A DNA stretch of 64,000 bases from Toxonevra muliebris (lineage: Eukaryota; Arthropoda; Insecta; Diptera; Pallopteridae), in the NCBI GenBank assembly GCA_963691655.1, contig OY829326.1, forward strand, positions 147,950,998 through 148,014,997. The letters run 5' to 3'. Below, piece after piece: positions 22,895 through 34,577 of the stretch. The stretch's first letter is position 1, and each line of letters begins with the position of its first letter. A model generated the notes under the pieces. That model was not told the DNA's origin. It made no database searches and saw only the letters and a program-made list of their open reading frames with translations. The translations under genes and the position numbers were made by a program.

Positions 22895-25200
22895 CAACAG
22901 TCAGAATCTGGTTCTGTCAGACTCATAACTTTTAGGTTCCCTAGTATAAACGACTAGAGATACAGTGGTAGTGCAGTGTATCTAATGCCGATATAATGAA
23001 TTCTTGCTATGGAAGAACACTTTTTCAAATGTATTGATGACTCGTAATAATGATAATTGTTTTAAAAAATAAAAATTCTTATAAATTATTTTACAGTTAC
23101 AAGCACACAAGGTGCTCCAGTTCCTCTGCCTGACTACCGTCCTCTTTGCTTTCCCTGAGGGTTGATAAATTTTGAAAGCAAAGTAGTAGTAGCAAAAAAT
23201 GTAAAGTAAGCAAGCAAGCAACTCTAAAGAGAAGATACTAGTACTACTACTGCTACTTACTTATATTATGGAAACACCGGAAACATGGAGCGGTGGTCCT
23301 CTACTATAATGAAGGATCTACGTAGGGCGGAAAGAATCCGTAATGTTGACACATATATGTGACAATACCAACGTTTGAGCAATTATGCTCCCACGGCCTC
23401 CTGATCAAATATTTAACGGTGGTTCCGGGAGGGCATACCGTAAGGACATAATAGGTTTTTAGCGGCTGGAAGTCTAGCACTGATTGGGCTTTCTTTTCTT
23501 CACCATTTCGTGTTAATCAGGGATTATCATTCCATTTCGTATTGACCATCGATATATAATCTCCCTGTTTATAAATAAGTTCCTGTTCCTTCTAAAAGAC
23601 TCTTGCATTTTTGGTTTTTCTTTAATTCTCATATTTTGGTTCGATTTTTTTTTTAATAAGTAAATGAATTAATATGTTACAAAACTGCTTAAAGGTATTA
23701 TTCTTCTTATAGTTAAGCAGTAAAAAAATAATTCAACATAAAGAATTTTCGTTATTTGAAGTTATATATAAACAGGTTAATGAACAAATGTAGTCATCAC
23801 AACAAAAATGTATATAGAGATGGGCAAATCAGACGGCCGTTTTGGAATCCGCTACAATTCCACATCAGTGATCTAGTGATAGTTCTTAATCTTTCAATTA
23901 GCTACTAATATTTGAAATCATAACCCCGAATTACAGATTTGATTCCAAATATCTTCACTGAATAGAGATATTGAAAGAAACTACCACTAACGTTCTATAT
24001 ACTTATGTTGTTGTTTTTTTTTCGATATAATGTACGACCCTGGACATTATATAATTCGTTATACTAGACCACCACTGTATTGTCAATAGAATGATTTCTA
24101 TCAGCCATATCAGTAAAAATCTGACTGTAGTGTTTATATCTAGTCAGAATCACTCCTCTTTAGATTCTCGACTTGATATTAAGGCTATCAATTCCGTTCG
24201 TTTGTCAGAAACTGAAACGTCATTAAATATTTTTAAAAGAATGAAGCCTGTCAATTCGGTCAGTCAGAATCTGGTCTTAGGTTCTGTATTTTGTCAGAGC
24301 CACGCTTCTTTAGGTTCCTATTCAGCGACAGCCAACCTGCTATCAAATCTCTAGCCAGTATATCACTCACTTTTAAGGTGGCCTTTGATAGTTGGCGTTT
24401 ACTCAACGAAGTACCCGATGAACTCAACGTACACCTTGTATGGGTTCCAGGCCATAGTGATATACTTGGAAATAACACAGCTGACGAATTAGCTAGATTA
24501 GGCACAAAAAAGCCACAGCTTATACAATTTAAAAAACTACCCGGGTATCCCACTAGCAACCTGCATGTTTAGTGTTAAAAATAATAACTGGCCACTGTCT
24601 TATAGGCGTAACACGCCTCGAGATTGGGCGCGCCCTCAAACGACTATTGCAGAAGTTGTAAAGATGAAGAAGAGTAGGAATCCATTTCTCACTACTTGTG
24701 CTTCTGCCCACCACTGGGAAGCTGTAGTAAAAATGCCCTAGGTCAATATTTTCTAGATGACTTATCCGACTTGGGGACCTGCTTAATTTTATAACAAAGT
24801 CTAATTGGTTTGACCAATTTTCAAGTTCTAAATGGGGTGGATGAAACACCCACGTGGTAACACAACGTGCTGTATTTGGCCTAAGTGTGTCCTGACGGAC
24901 AGCCACTTAACCTAACCTAGGTTCCCTTACACAAACACCTAGACATTCTATCAGCCACAATCTGGTCCTATTATATGTATCTAATAAAAGCCACGCCTTT
25001 TTAGGTTTTCTGTTCGCAAATGACTAGAAATATTCTCATTGGAATGAATTTTATAAGTCAGAATCTTACAGATTCCCGCTCATAATCGTCAGTCAAAAAT
25101 TCTCAATAGAATAAAGACTACTTACTCCGTCAGTCAGAATCTGATTCAAGAGTCTATATCTCATCAGAGTTACGCTCTTTAGCATTTCCATGCACTTTTG
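22895..25200. repeat. Degenerate tandem repeat with GTCAGAATCTGGT and TTTAGGTTCC words
   Basis: The pair of words GTCAGAATCTG(G/A)T and, 40-60 bases on, (G/A)CCACGCTTCTTTAGGTTCC recurs at about 22903, 24134, 24264, 24953, 25058 and 25136 at variable spacing (78-130 bases). Linking sequence such as CAATAGAATGAAG and CAATTCCGTCAGTCAG is shared. Between 22960 and 24085 lies unrelated DNA, including a GC-richer piece at about 23275-23500. A retrotransposon 3' end has inserted into one unit. It is a decayed satellite-like array. Confidence 0.6.
24319..24917 (+). pseudogene. Non-LTR retrotransposon 3' end with RNase H domain
   Basis: The segment opens in frame with FSDSQPAIKSLASISLTF, the RNase H block holding a catalytic Asp, and continues with LNVHLVWVPGHSDILGNNTA then DELARLGT, the second signature with GH, GN and AD. 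RNase H degrades the RNA of the RNA-DNA hybrid during element copying. After codon ~80 the frame decays, but LKIITGHCLIGV, a zinc-knuckle-like region and FLDDLSDLG-like sequence are still traceable with frameshifts. The 3' end is CACTTAACCTAACCTA. TAGGTTCC flanks both sides (24311-24318 and 24918-24925), an 8-bp target duplication that rebuilds the host repeat. An I/Jockey-like clade is likely. Confidence 0.88.
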
Positions 25201-27351
25201 AGAACACTACAAACCACCTCAAGTAATGCATGTCCTCCAAAAGGAAGGATATAAATAGATGTCTTCAATAATTGTGGAGGTAGAAATACTATAAAAGGAT
25301 ATACAGATATCATATTATTGATGTATAAAGAAACAAAAGCAAAATAAATATCCTTCTAGGCAAAGTTTTTAAATTAAAAACAACGCATTTTTTTTTAACA
25401 AATTCTGTTTTGTTAAATTTGAACAAACTTTGTTTTGTTAAGTGTAATGATTTCAATGGCAAATGGTGTAAAATGCTCTATGCGCTTACCGCAGCAGACC
25501 GCTTTAGTGGCAGGAACGGCGACAAAGAGAACAGCAGTGGCAAAGCTAGCTGGCAATGGTAAGCGTTTCCACACACTAGAATTGTGGCATATACATACAT
25601 AAGTGTTGCTCTTTATGGATTGGGTTTGTTAACAGTTATTTTTTCGCGTTTACCCACAAAGCATTCAGAGACCAACAGTAGCAACAGAAAAAAAGAAAAA
25701 AAAAAATACAACGAGATGACATAAAAGAAAAATATTGGCAACAAAAAAAGCAGAAAAAAAAGATTAAAAAAAAAAAAAATGAAAAACGAATGAATGAAAG
25801 AAAATGGCAACACAAAAGTGTCCAACAGTTTAAACGAAATAAAAGAAACAATAATGAAGTGGCAAAACTGATGGGTAGATGGAGGAGTAGGTAAGAGTAA
25901 AAGACAGGAAGAGTGTATGAAGTATGTGTGCGGGCAGCACATTGCAATATGGCGCTTATTGAAAAAAGTAGCTACAGCAGAAAAAAGCTCAGTTCCGTTG
26001 GAACATCACAACCAACTTCACACTATACCGCACCTTAGCAGCAGCAGCAGCAGGCAATAGTAAGCAATAGCAAACGGCGTCAAGGCAACGTATTGAGTCA
26101 CGTGTTGGTATTTAAGTGCGGACGTGTAAAATGAGCCATTTACGAGAAAGAGAGTACCTCTAAAAGCAACAGTAACAGCATCAGCCGAAGTCTCGAATTG
26201 GGATTTCACTTTTTTCTTCGGAGTTTTTGTGCCGTGCTGTTTCTTTTTATGAATTTTTTTTTGTTCCCATTTGTAAACCGGGAAGTAGCTATTATGGGTG
26301 TCATTTTACGTGTTACACTTGTCGTATACTGAAAATGAAGAACAGCAGACAGACGTGGGCTAATGGGCGGTAAGGGTTGGGAAATTTGAGAGCTTTTTTC
26401 TCGAAGACGGTAATGTCGCACTTAATTGTTTCATTTATTTAGTGCGGAATTGCCAATTTATTGCTTGCAATTGGAAGAAGTATTGGAAATTGTCTTGAAA
26501 AACATCGATGATTGAGTTATAAATTGAAATTTTCATATTTAAGTTGAGAGTAAACTGTTTGTGGTATAATTTTTATGATTTAGGTGGTTTTATTTGGTGG
26601 TTAAATATTGAATTGAAAAGTATTTCTGTGGAGAAAATTTGTGTTGGTTATGAAAATAAAGAATGTTTTCAGAATTGTAATTTAAGTTTATGGCTTATAA
26701 TCTCAGCAGATATGTATTCATTAATATGGTAGTTAATTAATTTAGCTATTTTAAAGAGAAATGGAAATGAGATAATTTCATGGCCATGGAGCTTAAGCAT
26801 GAATTATTGATTTTTGATTGAGAAGTTGAACGGAAATAATATGTAGGAAAATCAAATGGTAGGTGCAAAAATATTTAGATATACTAATGAATATTGCTTT
26901 ACCAAATAACTAGATATTCGTAATGTAATGAATAGGACTGTATCAAATAAGTTTAGTTCACAGGATGTGCATAACACAGGCCGACAAAATTAAGACGACC
27001 CTTTAACCCAGAAACCAGAATATATTTTACCGAAGGTTTTTGAAAGATGAAATATGACTCTGTTTAAATGTAAACAAAAATCCCAGAAAGGAATTACAAA
27101 TTTCGACGTGAAAATTTCGGCCTACGCAAATATTGGCTTAAAATTTAACTTTGAGTTTCACGACATGTGGTATACTTTTAGGCTTATGTTTAATATAAAG
27201 TTACTATGGTTACAAAATTTAACTTCTTGAATAATTTTGATTTTCACCTGATTCGAGAATTATTATTTGAGACTTTGTGCATAATAGTAGTAGTTATTCC
27301 CTTATGAAAGCATATATTCAGATATTGAAAAAGATACGACTGTACCAAATA
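25201..27351. other. Gap with low-complexity DNA, one weak exon candidate
   Basis: A-rich tracts at 25690-25790 create long but meaningless minus-strand frames rich in Phe, Leu and Ser (25613-25947). TTTGTTTTGTTAA words repeat at 25380-25440. A GCA run is at about 26036-26053. The rest is AT-rich with no recognised product. Confidence 0.5.
25447..25558 (+). other. Candidate short coding exon (weak)
   Basis: An ATG at 25447 opens a frame reading MISMANGVKCSMRLPQQTA and then Ala, Thr and Lys-rich sequence up to 25558, where AATG is followed by GTAAGC, a good splice-donor shape. The piece is much richer in G+C than its surroundings. No family is recognised. Minus-strand DNA at the same place also carries a GTAAGC donor-like site, so the signal may only reflect GC-rich DNA. 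Confidence 0.2.
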
Positions 27352-27502
27352 AGGGGTGAACCAGAAAAATTTTAGAACTTTTACGTATCCATTATACGCA
27401 TATCCATTAGACCCCGTTATCTTCAAGTGAAAGTATCTATAAATAGTGTAGTTTTTTTTTTTTATTAGTCATTTTTATCTTGGATTTACTTAATCCAGAT
27501 GT

Positions 27503-27646
27503 CGTGGCAGACCAAAGCTTAGGTGGATTGATTCTGTTCAAGACGACCTTCGAGAACTAGGGATACGGGATTGAAAATCTAAGGCATCAGATCGAGAAGT
27601 ATGAAGACGAATTTTGAACCAGGCTCAAACCCGCATGGGACTGTAA
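27503..27646 (+). pseudogene. Non-LTR retrotransposon C-terminal tail fragment inside a DNA transposon
   Basis: A 48-codon frame reads RGRPKLRWIDSVQDDLRELG, IRD, stop, and ends at a TAA after RILNQAQTRMGL. The GRP-x-LRW-x-D-x-V-x-x-DL pattern is the well-known C-terminal tail of endonuclease/reverse-transcriptase retrotransposons (RTE and related clades), and the end at Leu-stop fits the natural terminus. Two in-frame TGA codons make it dead. It sits between the left inverted repeat of the Tc1-type element and the transposase start, so it is a nested insertion or a captured piece. Confidence 0.75.
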
Positions 27647-27675
27647 AGCCAACTAAAGTAAAAACTTAAGTCAAC

Positions 27676-28391
27676 ATGACGAACCAACAAGAACAGCGAC
27701 GCAAATCAATACTGGACATTTACTTAACTGATAAGACAAAGTCTAGACTAAGCATTGCAAGAGAAAGCACGGCGAGTCCATCTTCAGAACCGAAGGGTCA
27801 GGTCCAAATAACTCAGAAGTGCAGGAAGATGTTGTTAGTATATATCGGGCCAATCCCACGAGGTCGACTCGAGATGTTGCAGCTGCGGCTGGTGCATCGC
27901 ATTCAACTGTAATGCGATATAAGTGAAGTCAAGGGTTAAGGACTTACAAACAGCAGAAAGTACTTGACTGGTCGGAAGCAAAAGAAAAAATATCAAAGAC
28001 GCGTGCTCGAAAGCTGTATGACAATTTCCTAACCAAATTCGATTGCGTGATTCTCGATGATGAGACTTCAACCAGTTGCCTGGGAATGCCTATTTCACAA
28101 CAAAAATAGGGATGCAACACCCAGAAAATACTCTGAAGTAAAATATACCATATTTTCTAAGGAAAATTATCTCACAGTGGTCCCAAAATAGGCAAATCCT
28201 TCCAACTGCCCGGAGCTTCGGCCCATTGAAAAACAAGAAGAAAAACAATAAGAAAAACAAAGGATGTTTGCAAAAATGATGTAGAATTCCGAAATCTATG
28301 GAATGAAGCCAATGCAGTAGTCACCGAACGTACTGTCCAGTCTCTAACTAAGAACGTTAAGATAAATGTTAAACAGTTTTGCAACTCCTAA
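27676..28391 (+). pseudogene. Tc1/mariner-superfamily transposase, broken and internally deleted
   Basis: The start at ATG 27676 gives MTNQQEQRRKSILDIYLTD. After a frameshift the sequence continues with NPTRSTRDVAAAAGASHSTV (helix-turn-helix), then YDNFLTKFDCVILDDETSTS (first catalytic Asp, DDE-T) and QLPGNAYF. A deletion follows that removes the second Asp block, and the sequence resumes at NCPELRPIEK (third catalytic Glu). The C-terminus ends NVKQFCNS and a TAA at 28389-28391. The same motif order is found in the related copy at 40474-41434. It cannot be active. Confidence 0.85.
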
Positions 28392-28531
28392 TAAGATTTG
28401 AATAAATTTTTTTGTGAATTATAGTTTAAAAAAAGTTTAATAAACTGAACTTTATTTGAGTGAAATCAGACTGTGGGTTGGTTTTTAATGTCTCTGTAAA
28501 AATACTAAAAATACTTTTCTGGTTCACCCCC

Positions 28532-31459
28532 TATATTAAAGGTTGCAGTGCAAAAGTGCATGTAATATAGCATACTTTTAGGTACATATTTAATTTAGCT
28601 CACAATAATCCATTTACTTATACTATGCTTATTTACGAATCTTTTTATGAAATAAATGCTTCAGCATTTCCGGTCTTGGTTGGTGATTTAGAATAAAATC
28701 TTACGAAGATGATATCTTAATACACGTATATAAAAGACAAGCGTGTTTTTCCACGAACTTATGATTATTCATATTTAAAACTCAGCTTGAAAGTATGTAA
28801 GATTTCTAATAATTTTTAATAATAAAAGCTTGAATGGTATTACGATGAAGATGAAGAACTGAATTGGCGAAAGTTTTAAAATGAAAAATATAGTCTACGA
28901 TGCTTCGTTAGAATATATTTTAAAAGGCTCTGCAAAATTTGATGATACTTTTATAGATTCTCTTTCTGACTATTACCAATTGCACTACATTTACGATCTT
29001 TACGTATGTGTTTGGCTATCATAAGCGATTATTATGAAGCTTATTTCTCTGCCAAGATTCTCAATCTCAAACATAATATAGGAAAGCAGTTAATATGACT
29101 TATTTAGATTATAAGAAAAACATGCTAAATCCAAAGGCTTCAACTCGTGAACCTACATAATTAAAATTGTTCAAGAATAGTAAATCTCCAGCAAAAATAT
29201 TGCGTTATTTCTTATGAAGGGATACAAAAACCTTACAAAAAGCGTTAGATAGCATATGCAAAAAAATTTAGTGCTTGTTTGCCCAAGCCTCATTTTCATC
29301 TGATATCATCCGACATTGATTACAACAGCATAAACATAAAATTTAATGCTTGTAATACACAAATAATCCAAAAAAAAGAATAAAATTTCCTTGACTTTAA
29401 ATTACTCACTTTACAAGAAATATGTAATCCATATCAATCCACGTCAACGAAAAATATGAAAAGTACGTAACAAAAAGGGGTTAAAGCTGGTGAAAAGTGA
29501 AGTAAGTATGTAAAATATAAGTGCTTGAAAAAGGATTGAAATTGACAAAAAAAAAAAAAAGTAAAAGGAAAGCGAAACAGAAAAAACCAAAGATATTTTT
29601 GACAATGACAAAGTTAAACAAGCGAGAAAAAATACTTTTTGTCACATAACACTTTGAATACATATACTCGTACTTTTGGGGGATAAAAACTTGTTGAGGA
29701 GAAGCAAAACGAAATGTAACTTGCGGCGCGTTGAACATAAAAATAACAATTGAAATAAATGAGCAGCAGTTGAAAACGTGCGCTGTGCTTGCGCTGAAGT
29801 CAAAGTCAAACGAAGAGGATTGTAAGTAAAAAAATATTTTTGTTTTGTTTGGGATGCATACTTTTAGGCGCACAAAAAATGAAGACAGCCAGAGAGAATG
29901 AGCGACAGAGAGAGAGACACAGTTTTTTTTTTTTTCGTAAAAATACTAAAACCGAAATTGAAATGCTTAATTGTTTGCGATGTATTTTTGCACCACACAC
30001 ACAGTGTACACTGCACAGTGTGTTAAATGTTTTCTTTCACATTTCTTTTATGTAGCTGATTTTTGTTTCTGTTCGGTATATTTTTTTATTTTTGCTTCCA
30101 TTTTTTTTTTTTTGGTTTTGTAAACACATTTTCAACACTTGTGGCAATTTGCGTTCTCTTTTTTTATTCTTTTTTTTTCGTTGATTTGCTTTTGTTTTTT
30201 TCAAGCTATAGCGATCATTTCTTTATTTGTTGGCGGTTTGTTTGATTTTGCAATTGAATACCGAAACAAAATATCAACAACAACAAGAAAAAAACGAGAG
30301 TAGAAGAGAAATAGAAAAAACTAACAGAAAATAATGGAATGGCACGACATAGCATGGTACTTAATTGAAAGTTACACTTGACCAGTGTGTGTTGATTGCT
30401 GTTTGTTTTAGTGTAGTTGTGCTCTTTCTGAGTGTGTAATTGATTTTTAAAGCATACTATTAGGCAATGTTTAAAATATTGCATATTTATACTTTAAGTT
30501 TAAATTAAAAAATGGAGAATGAAATCAATTTAGAAATAAAAGAATTTAACCACAAAATTTCACAAATAATAAAATAATAAAAATCAATTCAACTCAATGA
30601 ATGATGAAAAGCAACTCAATTTTATGCAAAAATTTCAGTTTTCCACACCGCAATGGTAAATTACTTTTTCAACATTTTTGTTTCAGTGATGATGATAACG
30701 TAAATGACATTGGTGACAGAAAGCAAAAAAAAAAAAAACTTTATTTTTCAATTAATTTTTTAAACTACAGCAGCAGCAGTATGAGATTCGAAAAAGTTGC
30801 AATCGTAAAAAATTTGAAAAATCCAAAATGAAATGCGTTTGTGTTATTGGCAAAGTAAAAATAAAAAATATGAGTTGAAAAAAAATTGTTCGTCCGTGAA
30901 AACATTATGTCACATGACCACTAAATAGACAAGCATCAATGAATGAAACAGTATATCATATATCCCACAAATACTCACACATACTAACAAATACTCATAC
31001 TTGTAAAATTCACTTTGGCAATCAAATTAATATTGAATTCATTGGAAAATTAATTCAGCTGCTTCAGTTTTTGCTTTCCTATATTCACTGTGCATACATT
31101 TGATTGAATCATTGAGGAAAGTGTGTGATAACAGTATGCTGCATGATATTTTTACCATTATAGAAATATTTTTAAGTGATATGTAAAATTAATTAACTAC
31201 TAAGTTTCTTCTGTATTGACTTAGTTTGTTTTATATAACAATAGTTTTGAAAATTAAAGAAGCGCCTTTCTTTTTTCCTTAAAAATTCAATATTTGAAAT
31301 ATAAATATTCGAAAGCAATTGAAAAATAATGATGTTTTAACTTCATATACACAAAAACTGCTGGGCATGGAACATGGACTTTATGTTGTGCCAAGTTAAT
31401 AATCTTTTTCTTTCTTTTTGCCACATAGTTTAATATGCACAGCTGCAGTTTAAAACTAT
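28532..31459. other. AT-rich gap, no gene seen
   Basis: No supportable gene. Poly-A and poly-T tracts (29547-29560, 29921-29935, 30080-30115, 30727-30740) generate Phe/Lys-rich frames at 29481-30484 that I do not accept. A GA-rich stretch (AGAGAGAGA) is at about 29908-29918, and a CAGCAGCAG at about 30768-30778. Confidence 0.55.
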
Positions 31460-32224
31460 CCAACAAATATTAACATATAAAAAAAACGAATTATAAGCTT
31501 TCTAAAGTAAGTGTTAAGCTTACAAACCGCTGAAATTTTGTTTATTACACACTTGAAAGTAAGCAATATATAATAAAAACGTGACGTTGGTTATAAGCCT
31601 TAAAAAAGGTTTGAAAATCACTTATTTTAAATGTGAAAAGTAAGCTTTTTGCAAAAATTATTTATAAACTTATTATAAATGTTGTGGAATGTATTTTAGC
31701 CTTTTTAAATGAAGAAGAGCTTTCACATGATGATGCTGGAGATTGAAAAAATTGATCAGTATTTTCTGTACTTTCAACTTGGTTTTCTACATGCGACTTC
31801 GAAAAACTCAATGGGATTTTATCCGGTTTATTGAATAATAAATTTAAAACTTCAGCGTTTTGGCATTTTAAACTTCTGGCTTGTTTAGGTGCAGACATTT
31901 TCAATTAATTTCACTAGGACTTTTTTTCACTTTTTTTTCAATATTTTTTATTATATTTATGTATTTATATTTTGAATTTTATTATTTTTTATTATTATTT
32001 TTGTATCTTACCACAAATAATTTTTTCTAAAATGTCACAAAAAATACTGAAATGAAGTAAATTAAAAGCATGATTTGTCGATTTTCAATCAACCTTTGAA
32101 AAATGTTTGTATTTACAAACCTTTCATAAAAATAATCATATATGATTTGCTTGTATATACGTTTACAAAACGTTTATTTAATCAAGCTTATTTTAAATTT
32201 GATTTATAAAACTTGTTTGTTGGG
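31460..32224 (-). mobile_element. Unclassified element with CCAACAAA ends
   Basis: The left end CCAACAAATATTAACATATA and the right end TTTGTTGG (32217-32224) are inverted matches of about 8-9 bases. The left 240 bases recur, inverted, at 34258-34577. On the minus strand the layout is an AT-rich leader (32223-31905), an 80-codon frame (31904-31662) and a 3' region carrying the repeated block. I do not recognise the family; hAT or another cut-and-paste group is possible. The flanking target duplication is not evident. Confidence 0.5.
31662..31904 (-). CDS. 80-residue hypothetical protein of the CCAACAAA element
   Basis: The frame runs from an ATG at 31904 and encodes MKMSAPKQARSLKCQNAEVL, then NLLFNKPDKIP and a serine-rich tail ending STTFIISL. 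There is no membrane segment or known motif. The last codons and the stop are preserved in the inverted partial copy at 34258 (there HSTTFIISL then TAA), which argues that this end of the frame is a real, duplicated feature of the element rather than a chance frame. It may be a truncated N-terminal part of a transposase or an accessory protein. Function unknown. Confidence 0.35.
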   Translation of the reverse strand: MKMSAPKQARSLKCQNAEVLNLLFNKPDKIPLSFSKSHVENQVESTENTDQFFQSPASSCESSSSFKKAKIHSTTFIISL

Positions 32225-34257
32225 TAGTAATCGTGTTAGTGTCTGGCTGAACCCCATATACACTTTAATGAATTCGTATGTAAATATTGGATTTTTGGTG
32301 GTGTATTAAAACGTATTTATATATTGTACCATTATTTATGCACCAGGTATTTCTTTTTGTATTCTTTTTTGTTCTCTGTGGTTTTCACGTGTGGTCAACT
32401 ACTTACGCAGGTAAACATTTTGGAAGGGACATGAAATTTCAAGTCACTAGCTCAATTTGAAATATATTTTAATTACAAATATTTAATTTATATGGAAAGT
32501 GCCTTCTAGCAGCGATTTTGGAACATATATAACATCCATTTTCATCAGATTAAATAAATATACAGGCCGTAAAACTCAGTTATGTTGGGCTAGGGTTATA
32601 TGAATTTTGACTCAACGTTCACACATCATTTGCGGCTAATAACAAAGTGCAACAAAAATTTTATGTGCGAGATTTTCGAACGGTTTTATAGTAATTTAGG
32701 ATCGCTGATTGGATTTGAATTCGAAAAAATGGGGACTTCATTGGCTATTAGGAAATTTCTTTATTTCAACAGATATGAATTTGGTGGCTGAATCAAAGTT
32801 GTTAAGCACAACGAGATAAATACTTTTCCTTCATCTCCTACTCTTCCTCTTGGAAATGGAGGTTTAAGCCCCCTTTTTTATAAATGGCCGATAAAACAAA
32901 AACCGTTTAGAAAAATATTATACTGTTTTTGGAGGAAGTGTTCACTGTTAAAAATGAATGGAATACTTAACAGTTTTGTGTAGAACAGAATATTCTTAAA
33001 GATATCCCATAGTTAGTTTCATTGCCTGTTATATTGTTAGCCAATCAATTATCTAGGTATATGATAAAAGCGTATTTGTTTCATAGCATTGCTGTTTCCT
33101 GGATGTCAAAATTATAGGGTCTATAGAAATTTGCAATTGAACAGGAAAATTTTTCCTGGTTTTCTTGAACAGTTTCTCGAGACTAGCAATCTATATAAGT
33201 GAAAATATTGTAAAGTAAATGAGAATTACAAAGACAGTTATTTTCACTGAATAGTATTATTGACAGGAACTACAGTTCTAGGTACTTGTAAAAATTATTT
33301 CAGAATATTGTTGGCAGTGTTTAGTGCTTTTTGAAAATTAAAACGCGGAAGAAAAGTGATATAGCGCTCAGCGCGTTTTTTTCAGTTTAAAATATTTTCG
33401 AAAAATCAATGAAATTTTCATTGATTAGAAGTATCAGATGTGTGCCTGTATAAGTGAAAAAGTTTAAGCGTATTGAGTTTTCTTGCATGAAGGGAAAAAA
33501 TTTAACGCGTTTTTTTGGGAAATTCGCGTTTTATTCTTCATTTCATTCATTCATCCGCTAAGGATTTTGAAAAACAAACGTTGAGCACACTGATTGTTGG
33601 TCACTCAACGAGAAACTGATTGTGCTGAATTTAAAAAAAAAAAAATAACGGTTAATCACACATTTTTGAGTTGAATGGCCAAAAATTGTATTTTTGCCAA
33701 AATTTTGTTTTCATAAAAAGTTTAATAACTCAGTCAATTACTTACCGATTTTTAAAAACAAACTTGCGTTTTACTCATTGATAAACGTGTTTTTAGAATA
33801 AATCCATAAGTAGTATAGCTCTTTTATAAAATAGTGTGTACAAACATCGCCAAAGTTGAGAAAAGGCGAAAAAAGTGAAAATAATTGTGTTTGCTGGACA
33901 AACACAAATAAGTTTTTCAAGTTTTTCTTAATAAAATATATATTAAGTTTCTTTTTTCTAAAACCGGTAAGGAACTGAAAATCTGTTGATAATCAACCAA
34001 GTTACAGGCTTATAAGTGCCCAAAGGTACCCAAAACCGGGTTTTTAACGGTAAATCAAGATTTTGTTTGGAAAATTTCAAGTACAGACTCTTGTTTTACT
34101 CGACAAGATTTAGAAGAAAAATAGTATGACTTCCCAGGTATTTTTTACTGTCGCACCGTGTTATCTGTAAAATATCTCTGAATTGAATTTAATAAATAAA
34201 TACTTCTTTATTTTATAAAATGATAAATAATTAACATTGTAGTTATTGTTGTTTTCT
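32225..34257. other. AT-rich gap between inverted copies, no gene seen
   Basis: About 2 kb with no recognised domain. A 63-codon frame (32600-32791) has no family resemblance. Poly-A is at 33632-33645. If the two inverted copies mark the ends of one composite, this is its interior. Confidence 0.5.
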
Positions 34258-34577
34258 ATATAAATAAAATACACTCCACAACATTTATAATAAGCTTATA
34301 AATAACCTTTGCAAAAAGCTTATTTTTCACATTTAAAATAAGTGTTTTTCAAACCTTTTTTTAAAACTTATGAATAACCTTTGCAAAAAGCTTACTTTTC
34401 ACATTTAAAATAAGTGTTTTTCAAACCTTTTTTTAAAGCTTATAACCAACGTCACGTTGTGATTATACTTCGCTTATTTTCAAGTGTTTTATAAACGAAA
34501 TATCAGCGTTTTTTAAGCTTAACAATTACTTCAGAAAACTTATATTTAGCTTGTTTTTATATGTTAATGTTTGTTGG
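34258..34577 (+). repeat. Inverted partial copy of the 31460-31698 segment, with an 86-base internal tandem duplication
   Basis: This block matches 31460-31698 in reverse complement, from ATACACTCCACAACATTTAT to ATATGTTAATGTTTGTTGG. Within it, the unit from AAATAACCTTTGCAAAAAGC to the CAAACCTTTTTTTAAA word is present twice in tandem (about 34297-34382 and 34373-34440), whereas the other arm has it once. The two arms could pair over about 230 bases with a 2.5 kb spacer. Confidence 0.85.

Larger units (their letters stand above)
27352..28531 (+). mobile_element. Internally deleted Tc1/mariner-superfamily element
   Basis: The terminal inverted repeats begin AGGGGTGAACCAGAAAAATT on the left and the complement of TTTTCTGGTTCACCCCC on the right, flanked by TA on each side (27350-27351 and 28532-28533). 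It is about 1180 bases long. It carries a transposase pseudogene on the plus strand, preceded by a fragment of an unrelated retrotransposon. TA flanks and the encoded DDE sequence place it in the Tc1/mariner superfamily. Confidence 0.9.

Noticed and set aside
23275..23500. GC-richer patch resembling a retrotransposon 3' region
   Set aside because: Words such as GGTGGTTCCGGGAGGGCATA look retrotransposon-like, but no coding motif could be read on either strand, so no call was made.
23817..23832. AGAGATGGGCAAATCA, which resembles a hAT terminal sequence
   Set aside because: No inverted partner or 8-base duplication was found nearby.
25613..25947. Two overlapping minus-strand frames with Phe/Leu/Ser runs
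   Set aside because: Low-complexity A-rich DNA on the plus strand; no recognisable motif.
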